Assembly: GCA_036429605.1 (NCBI GenBank)
Contig: JAVFKD010000010.1
Span: 496,001 to 560,000, forward strand
Source of the DNA: Cladobotryum mycophilum
Lineage: Eukaryota > Ascomycota > Sordariomycetes > Hypocreales > Hypocreaceae
DNA: 64,000 nt
Reading direction: 5' to 3'
In this document: positions 56,401 through 64,000 of the stretch, in pieces
Layout of the letters: the number at the start of each line of letters is the position of its first letter
Numbering within the stretch: position 1 is the stretch's first letter
Notes under the pieces: model-generated
What the model was told of the DNA's origin: nothing
What the model saw: the letters and a program-made list of their open reading frames with translations, nothing else
Databases searched by the model: none
Program-made: the position numbers and the translations under genes

Positions 56401-58958
56401 GGTGGGGCGTATGCAATAGAGCAAGGAAGCGAAACCCGCGCGCAAGTTCTGGCATCGAGATTTTTCTTTCTTTCTTCCTTTCTTTGGATGCCTGTGTTGG
56501 TTGCCAAGAAAGGCCAGTTGCAACACTTTTCGCTCATCCTGGTGGGCCATGTATGTATGTACTAGTATGTCTGTGACCATTTTTTTTTTACCAGGCTGTC
56601 GTCGTCGTACAAAGCGCCGTATTAGTCGGAGCCACGAGCTTTTTTGCTTTCTTTTTTGTCATCCTCTTTGTCTCTGACTTTCTTCTTACTCAAGGCATCC
56701 TCCTGGGCTTTCTTTTCTTTTCTTTCCTTTTCTTACAAGCAGACAGTACGGAGTGGTAGAAAGACGATCCCCTACCGTCCCGTTGTCACACAACATGGTC
56801 ACGATTAGATATTGAAGGATTGCTTGTAGCCCACGACCGTACAACGCCATGGTGCTCCGTGCCGTAACGGTGTCGGTTCACTATGGTGTCCCCTCCTCTC
56901 TCTCTCTCCCCCATGCCCATCCAAAACATTTTACCCCCCCCCCCCCCCGTTTTAAGACGATCCCCTAGCCTCATGCACCTCTCTTTCTTTTCTACCCAAC
57001 TATGAAGAAAAATAAATATGGACCCCCCTTTCCCCCGGTGCAACAAGCGGCGGATCAGCCAGACGATCCAAGCATTAGCCGTGTAAGCCGAGCCGTGGGA
57101 GAGGAGGAGGGAAGGGAAGAAGAGGAAGAAGATGTTGACCAAAACAAAAAATAAAAAATGAAAATGTTTCGCACGAAAACGACGAAAACGGTCAAACCTG
57201 CGTAGGCTCAGTGGGCCAGCAGGCAGTAGTTTCAACTGATCAAACAAAAGGCAAGCTCAAATAGCCCTGGGGCCAGAGTGTCACACTGTTCACCACTCCC
57301 CTCCCCAAGAAGGAAAAAAACGAGAGGAATTGATTTGCTTGGGCCAGGTCCCAAGTGAGTGATGGGATGCGAATATCTTTTTCTTGCGTGGTTTTGGCCG
57401 CGGTTACGTACGAAGGGGCGGCTGGCTCCATTCAGGATTCTGGATCGATGCACGCCCCTCCTCTCTTTGCCTCCCTGCCCACTCTCTCTTCTTTTCTCCT
57501 TGGCTCATTGCAGCAGCCGTGACGACGATTTTCATTCTGGACCTTGTTTGATAGATCCATTCGCACATGTCCGGCAACCGTATTCAGTTGCGTGCATGCA
57601 CAAAAAACTACTACCAGTTAGGTAAGGAAGGCATGGCTTTTGGTTATGGTATGGTATGGCATGTTGGATTATACATAACTTGTACATGAATGACTGCGTC
57701 TTTGATTCATCATTCCGACAGGTAATGCCCTGCATCCTTAATTTGATCTGTCTATCGCGATGTGGATCAACGGGCGTGGAATTCCTCCGGCAGATGATGA
57801 AGGAAGAAGGCGTGCTTCAAGTTATTGCGTGAATAACAATCAAATCCATACTGATCTAGCCCATGATGCCCTGTCTCGTGTGGTTTCTCCCCCCCCCCTT
57901 CCCCATTATCTACATACCTCAACACGCATCTACTACAAGTGCCTGTATAGTACGCCAACGGAGTACGTGCATACCGAAAAAAGTGTCACCCCCAGTCCCA
58001 AGTCCAAGTCCCAAGGCATAATCTCTAATTTCCAAAGCTGTGTTAAAACATACATACAAGCAAATCTCACCACGCTCCCTAATTGCACGCTCATCCCGTG
58101 TCTCGCATGGCTATTTTTACAAACCATACGAAACATACTTCCGTTGCGGGTAAATTGGGGCGGTGATGGTGGTGGTGGTGCTGGTGCTGGTGCTGGTAGT
58201 GGTATTAGATGATGACAATGTTGTAACGAAATCCAATCGCTCAACCATGGTCTCGAGTTCGGAGCACCTCTTGATCAAAGGCATTTTTTTCCCTTTTCGA
58301 ATGAGAATGGTTGATCCCCGATGAAAAGGGAACCTGGATCCTTGTTCAACGCTGCCCTCTTTCTTTTTTCTTTTCTTTCTTTCTGTCTTTCTTTCACGCG
58401 GTTATGGAAGTTTTGAAACCTGGCAACCAATAAATGACCCTTGTATGGGCCACAAAGAGCCTTTTCCAAGGTACCCAAAGGGGGGCAGTTCTCTCACGTT
58501 CAGGTCCGTGGTGGTATTGGACTGGTTGGCTCGGCATAACCCAGGATGAACTGACCTGCTGGAGATTTGGGATTTCTCACTCATCCATGCCATGGCCATG
58601 TCCATGGCCCTCAAGTCAAGGGCTGGTCTTGTCGTTGGAGAGTTTCGGCTCTGGAGGTGTGTGAGGGGAGGGAGTGATCAGACGCCTTCTGATTGGCGCC
58701 ACAGGCTAACCATTTGGCCTTGTAGGCATTTTTATTATTATTATTTATTCCATGGCATGGCATGGCCTGTCCTCTGCCTAATACTACTCTGTACATGGCA
58801 AGTACTATTAAATGGATTGCATCCAAACAGACAGGCATTCGCTGGATGGAGATGCTTGCTGGTGCCGCTAAAGAACGGGCCTTGTGGTGAGAAGAGAAAC
58901 CTCTCTTTTGTCGCACTGGGAACGGGTTTCAATACGGAAGGGCAGCTTGCCGGTGTGG

Positions 58959-58987
58959 GAGGAGGAGGAGGAGGAGGAGGAGGAGGG
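58959..58987. repeat. GGA microsatellite
   Basis: GGAGGA repeat of about 29 bp on the plus strand. Confidence 0.88.
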
Positions 58988-61900
58988 TGCTGTAGGATAC
59001 GAGTCAAGGGCGGCGCCGCAACGGGGCACCTGACGTATTGGACTTTTCTCCTCCCCTTCCTTTCAGGTTGTTTCTAATTAATCCATAGATTTCTCAGAAG
59101 AGAGAGAGAGAACAAAGCAAACCAAGGTCTGGAACCATGCCAGTATCGGCTGTCCGTAAAGAAAAGAAAAAGAAAAAGAGGTGGCATGTGCATCATGACT
59201 TGGTTGCTTGAAGAAGAAGGGGGCTATCTTTTGCCTTGAGCGGCCAAGCCAAGCAGCAAGCAACAATCAGCAGCCGCCCCAAAATCTGCAAAGTTATGGA
59301 CATCAGTCTCACACTGTGGCCCCCGTCGATCGAATCAGAGTCAAGAGACCAAAAGGAGTGTGTACCAATTCGGGTGTCGCCCCATCCGCTGTTGGCCGCG
59401 ACATTGGCTCCAACCTGAACACTCCCCCCCAGCTGGACCGGAACCAAACCATTCACACTCGCATGCAACTTGGTTCACAACTTGGTTTTTGCTGCTGCAC
59501 ACCATCATCATCATTCACACTCCATCACTTGCCCATCAAAAATCTGCCCCGGCCTGTTTACGACGTGGGGGAGGGCCAATTTGTATAGCACTCTCCGGAT
59601 GTAGTACAACCTGGATGAGCATCACGGGTGGTGAGGGGGGTCGTGCTTTGTAGAATAACTTATATACTCTGCTATACTGGGGCAATCCTCCGTAGGCCTA
59701 TCAAAAAGTTATATGATAATGTATATGCATTCTTTGATTTATACCAAACCATGTGCGTTACATTTCCCAACTGGGCTGTTTGTGCAAAGCACAAGACTCA
59801 CACTCACAGTATGAAGTACTCTGTACGTACACGTCCATAGATACGTATGTATGTACAAGTAATTTGCCATGGCGGAATGCTGAAGCAATGGCCATGTTCC
59901 AGCGCCGCATCTCACGGCCCTTCTCGCATCCATCCATCCAATTAGTTTCTGCCGTCATTCAGCTCCCGCCTTGATCCGGACAGGGGGGACTCATGCGTTG
60001 AATCCCGCTGACCACGTCGATGCTCTCTCTCTTCCAGCTGCCATCTCGCTGTTGGAAGATCCAGAAGAACACTTTGTTACATTGAAGAGAGCGCACGAGA
60101 GAGAGAGGGAGAGGGAAATTGAACACGTCTTTTCTGGTAGCACCCCCTTGCCGCTACCCTCACCGTTCAAGGGTAAAAAAAACATGTATAGTACCGTGCA
60201 TTTGAACTCTTCTGGCATGTTCCACTGTAAGTCGCCAGCCAGTCATTTTGATGTAGCATCCGCTGGATATGGGCTCCATCTTTGACTTTGACTTGACTGA
60301 CTTTTTTTTTTTTTTTTTTTTGCAATGGAGTCTTATGATTTTTATTTTATTTTTTTATTTTTTATTTTTTATTTTTTTGCCTCTCTCAAAGTGTTCAAGA
60401 TTGACTGCTTGCTAACCTGCAACTACTAAGCTATTCCGGGACTATTAGTCGAGGTAACAAGGTTTCATGGAAAGGGCAGTGACTTGACTGTCATGCAATG
60501 AATTGACATACAGCAGAGAGAGCAAAGCCATTTACACGAGAGGAAACTCCATTTATTACTGCAACTCCTTTTTTTGCCTCACATCTACTACGACTATATA
60601 CGATAATTACACCACCTTTATTGGCTTTTGGGTTCCAACTCTCTTTTTGCTGCTGTACTAAAAATTTCTCTCCTTTTTTCTTAAATCAAACCTTGCGTTT
60701 ATATGACTCTGACACGCGCATCATCATTCTCATTGCCCCTCCCCCTTGTATTGCCCCCTACCGCTCGTTTTGAGGTAATTAGAATCACCTTGGCTTTTCA
60801 TGGCTGTTCATGGCTTTTCTAGACGATGGCCCATGGCTAGCCACTACAAGTATGTACCTTTTTTGCAGGAGATGCCCCCCAAAAAGATGGTTTGGCGTAT
60901 CATTACTACTTTACTCTCCCCTTACCAACAGAACAAGAAACTTTAAAGACAAAAAAAAAGACTCCCTATAACAACCTTGAACAATTACGACGCTAGGTTT
61001 GACACGGGGGGACCACAGAAAAGTGATGCCTGCTAGTACAGGAATGGGAGCTGACGCCGGTGACGTTGGGCCCAGCTTTTGCTCTCTCAATGGTCTCGGT
61101 TTCTTATTCTTTTCTCTCTCCTTCTTACGTTGCCATGCCATGCCATACCTTGATTCATTCCCGATTCCATCTGCCTAATAGTGGCACTTTGTTTTTTTCT
61201 TCTTTTCCAAAACCACTCAAAGGCTCCAAGGATCCAGGCAGAGCAGGTAGGCCAGGCCAGGCCAGGTTCAGGTAGGCAAAAAAAAAAAAAAAAAAAAACA
61301 GGCTGATTGAGTCGCAAAAGGCCGCGCTCCATTCAATGTGGATTTTGATTTGACGCGGAACTGAAGCCGGGCAAGCCAGAAAAAGGTGAGTTGAGTGCCA
61401 ACGTGCCTGAACGGGTAAGCGAGGAATTTCGAATCAAAGTGGAGACGCAATACGAGAGAACATTGGCTCTCTCTCACTCACACACACACTCTCTCTCTGG
61501 CTGGCATGGAGCATGATAGTACATACAAGTATCATGGATGAAAAGAGGAGGTCCTGTCCTTGTCAGGGACCCAACAAGTACCCCCAGGCCGTGCAGATTA
61601 AGTATTACTCTGCTGTGTCTTTTCTCGACGAGGCCAAGTCTCATGCTTGTAGTACTCCGTACTCTCTCTCTTTTTTATTGACTTGAACACTGCAGCAAAA
61701 GTATCAGTATTAGTAGGGGGCGCTATGTGTCCGTATGATAAGGTAAGGTTATAAAACATGCATCCTTCGGCCTTTGTTCATCAATGCCATGGAGGGCCGT
61801 AACTCAGTGGTAGTAGAGATGTTAAATAAGCAGCAGTCCAAAGGAAAACAAGTCGTCATCCAATCTTTTTTCATCACTCTGTACTCCGTAGGAGATGAAC

Positions 61901-62699
61901 ATTGCAAGCGCCACACTCCTTTTCTTCTCTCATTCTCTCCGTGCAGCCTGGCACCAGCCGCCGGCACCTGCAGGGGTGTCACTAAAATCCATAGTCCGCG
62001 TCGCTGAATGCGAAAAGTGTGTGTGTGTGTCTGTGTGCGTGTGTCTGTCTGTCTGTCTGTTGGGAGGAGACAAATGGAGGGTCTCTCTCTGTGCGGCGGT
62101 CCATCTATGGCAGGCGAGAGCGAAGCTAAGTTTGGCGGGTGTTCCGGGGCAATGTCACAGTCCCAGAAACAGAACCAAGAACTCTGACTGGAGTGATCCA
62201 TGACATGGCATGGTCTGGTCTGGTCTGGTATGGTGAGGTGAGTGGTACGCAGCCGCCAGGCGCAGTGTCAGCTGCGGGCTTGTTGCCCAGCAGGGGGTGG
62301 GAGCTTTTTCTGCCCTTATCCTCCTCTGGACTCTGGTTATCCCATCCCATCCCATCATCCTAAAAAAACCCACACTGACTCGCCCTTGTAGCTGCAGGGG
62401 ACCTTTCGAAAGCTCACAGGTACCGCCACCGTCGACGTGACCCCCCTCCCTCCCTCGCTCCCAGCTCGACAAGGCTCTCCCATTTCCAAGGTTATCAGGG
62501 AATAATAGGCCAAAGTACTCCCGTACCCCGCGTAGAAATGCGCGTGCGTCGCTCAGGTACAGCAAAGTGGTACCCTTTCATCTCGTGTGTGTTTGTGGGT
62601 GTGTGTGGGTGACGATTGTATGTATGTGGCTCTTTGAGTTGGAACGGTAAGGAGGTAATTCTTTTTTTTGGTTTGTTTGTTTGCTAGTTTGCACGTACA

Positions 62700-62775
62700 T
62701 ACACACACACACACACTTACATACATACATACCTAGTACATACATACAGGCATACGTACAGGCATACGTACAAAG
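62700..62775. repeat. CA and CATA repeats
   Basis: An (AC)n run is followed by CATACATACATAC and two copies of a CAGGCATACGTA-like unit. Confidence 0.8.
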
Positions 62776-63939
62776 TACAAGTAGATGGCATTTTTGCTGG
62801 CAAGGCCCCAGCCCGTACTCGCATCCAATCCCATCCAATGCAATGCAGTTCAATCTTAACCTTCCATGGCTTCCCGGGCTGCCTGAATACCTCGAGCCCT
62901 GAAGCACAATAGCGCACTTCCTTGGTGAGGTGTTGGTGAGGTGGAGGCCATCTAGCCTTAGTGTTTTAGTGGGTTTAGTGCCGTGGGTGTCATGTCAGGC
63001 GCTGTTGTGTGAGTCTGGTGCCTGTAAGTTTTAGCTGGGAGGTGAGAGTGAGTGAGTGGTACAAACAATGGATGCAATCCATGGATCCAATGCAATCCGA
63101 TCCAATATTACTACAAGTACGGAGTACAAACAAGCACACACAAAATGTCTGAGAGAGAAACGACAAGGTACTCCGTAATCCGTACTCCGTACCTCTCTGG
63201 CTCCATTGGATCCAATAGGCTGCTGTCCTATTCCTGTCTCGATTGGCTCGTTTCCCACAACGACCACCACCATCCAAAGACAAAGACAGACAGATACTGG
63301 ACGAGACTCGACGACCAGAATGCATCTGACTCTCCCTCCTTGACCTTGACCTTGACCTTGACTTGACTCTCCCTCGCTCGCCGCCTTCTTGTGAAATTTC
63401 CACTTTTGCCGAACCGTCGCTGCTGTCCAATTGACCGACCCAACCAGGCAAGGCAAGGCAAGGCAAGCATGCAAAAAAACACCATGTTCATACAGACAGA
63501 CATACAAGTACATTGCAGTGGTAAACAAGTAGTAGTAGAACCACCACCCTTGGTTGCCAGCCAACCACAGGCCATTTGAACCTTGAAGTCCTCCCACCAT
63601 TGCCAATCCCGCCAAACAAAGCACGCTCTAAAGAGGTAGTGGTACTCGTAGTGGTACTCGTGGTGATTGGTACCTCAGTACTCCGTATTGTGAGTACAAC
63701 CAGTATTAGCCTCCATGGTTTCTTTCTTTCATTCAGTCATTTATTTGTATCCCTTCATCACCACCATCTTGATAAACAAACGCTCCTCTTGTTCTTGGTT
63801 ATTTATTTACTTTTTCCCTTCTTCTATGAGTACATACTTGTCCTGGCATGGCTTCTTTCGCCTTGTTACTTATTTAGGTACTAAGGGGATGCATGTCAGC
63901 AAGCTTTCCTTGTCTGGCCCGTCCGTCTTGTCTCTTTTT

Positions 63940-63968
63940 TTTTCTTTCTTTCTTTCTTTCTTTCTCTC
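63940..63968. repeat. TTTC microsatellite in CT-rich tract
   Basis: (TTTC)n on the plus strand at the right edge. Pyrimidine tracts of this kind often precede fungal transcription starts. Confidence 0.8.
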
Positions 63969-64000
63969 TTTCCACATCAAAGTGGTACCTCGTGCAAGTA

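Larger units (their letters stand above)
51831..64000. other. 12 kb gene-poor region
   Basis: I find no frame with a recognisable domain or plausible intron chain on either strand. The region is full of homopolymers (T run at 60302-60322, A run at 61278-61298, G/C runs at 53912-53924 and 56934-56949), microsatellites, CCATGG/CATGGC repeats and recurring TACGGAGTAC-like motifs. The right end turns into a CT-rich tract (63920-63972). It may be the long upstream region of a regulator gene to the right of the window, or may host non-coding RNA. Confidence 0.55.

Noticed and set aside
63031..63624. Minus-strand frame of 197 codons
   Set aside because: Built from GT-rich and CTTGACCTTGACC repeats. 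The composition is not coding-like.
1..64000. tRNA, rRNA, CRISPR and riboswitch search by eye
   Set aside because: No convincing GGTTCGA..CC B-box with acceptor pairing, no rRNA-like block and no regularly spaced direct repeat array was seen. A covariance-model scan would be decisive.

Overview
The window is nuclear DNA of a filamentous ascomycete, most likely a Sordariomycete and probably Hypocreales (Trichoderma-like). I infer this from short GT..AG introns with CTAAC/CTGAC branch sites, a NACHT-WD40 NLR, a subgroup-C-type GH18 chitinase relic, a Ty3/gypsy chromovirus, C-to-T type decay in relic genes, and single-copy housekeeping genes of clear fungal type. The species cannot be fixed from the sequence alone.

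Accessory left half (1-28,900). A 5'-truncated NLR gene (NACHT ATPase plus WD40) runs off the left edge. Next comes a complete 7.2 kb Ty3/gypsy chromovirus on the minus strand (5623-12840), with LTRs identical by eye and a 5-bp target duplication (TGTAT). Its gag and pol frames are interrupted. Its 3' untranslated part carries a separate plus-strand, seven-exon gene for a 197-aa Cys-rich protein. Six short introns separate the exons, and five of the six share the same 3' sequence block. I regard this spliced antisense passenger gene as the most interesting object in the window. Beyond the element lie a 74-aa two-intron gene, a MITE-like inverted repeat, a rhodopsin-domain membrane protein with a one-base frame break, an F-box relic, a multi-pass membrane protein split by stop codons, and two convergent single-pass membrane proteins with basic tails.

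Housekeeping block (28,900-43,600). This holds an aldo-keto reductase with an optional mitochondrial presequence, Rad5 (translesion and template-switch repair), an NDUFAF6-type complex I assembly factor, mitoribosomal protein MRP17/bS6m, Dcn1 (cullin neddylation) with an unusually long intron, and a four-BRCT Dpb11/Rad4/TopBP1 protein. rad5 and the NDUFAF6-type gene are divergent over about 320 bp. mrp17 and dcn1 converge. dcn1 and dpb11 are divergent.

Right half (43,600-64,000). A chitinase pseudogene carries stop codons explained by CpA-to-TpA changes. A 2.6 kb strongly G-poor stretch follows, then an O-methyltransferase gene. The last 12 kb show no gene I can support. They are rich in homopolymers, microsatellites and recurring TACGGAGTAC-like motifs.
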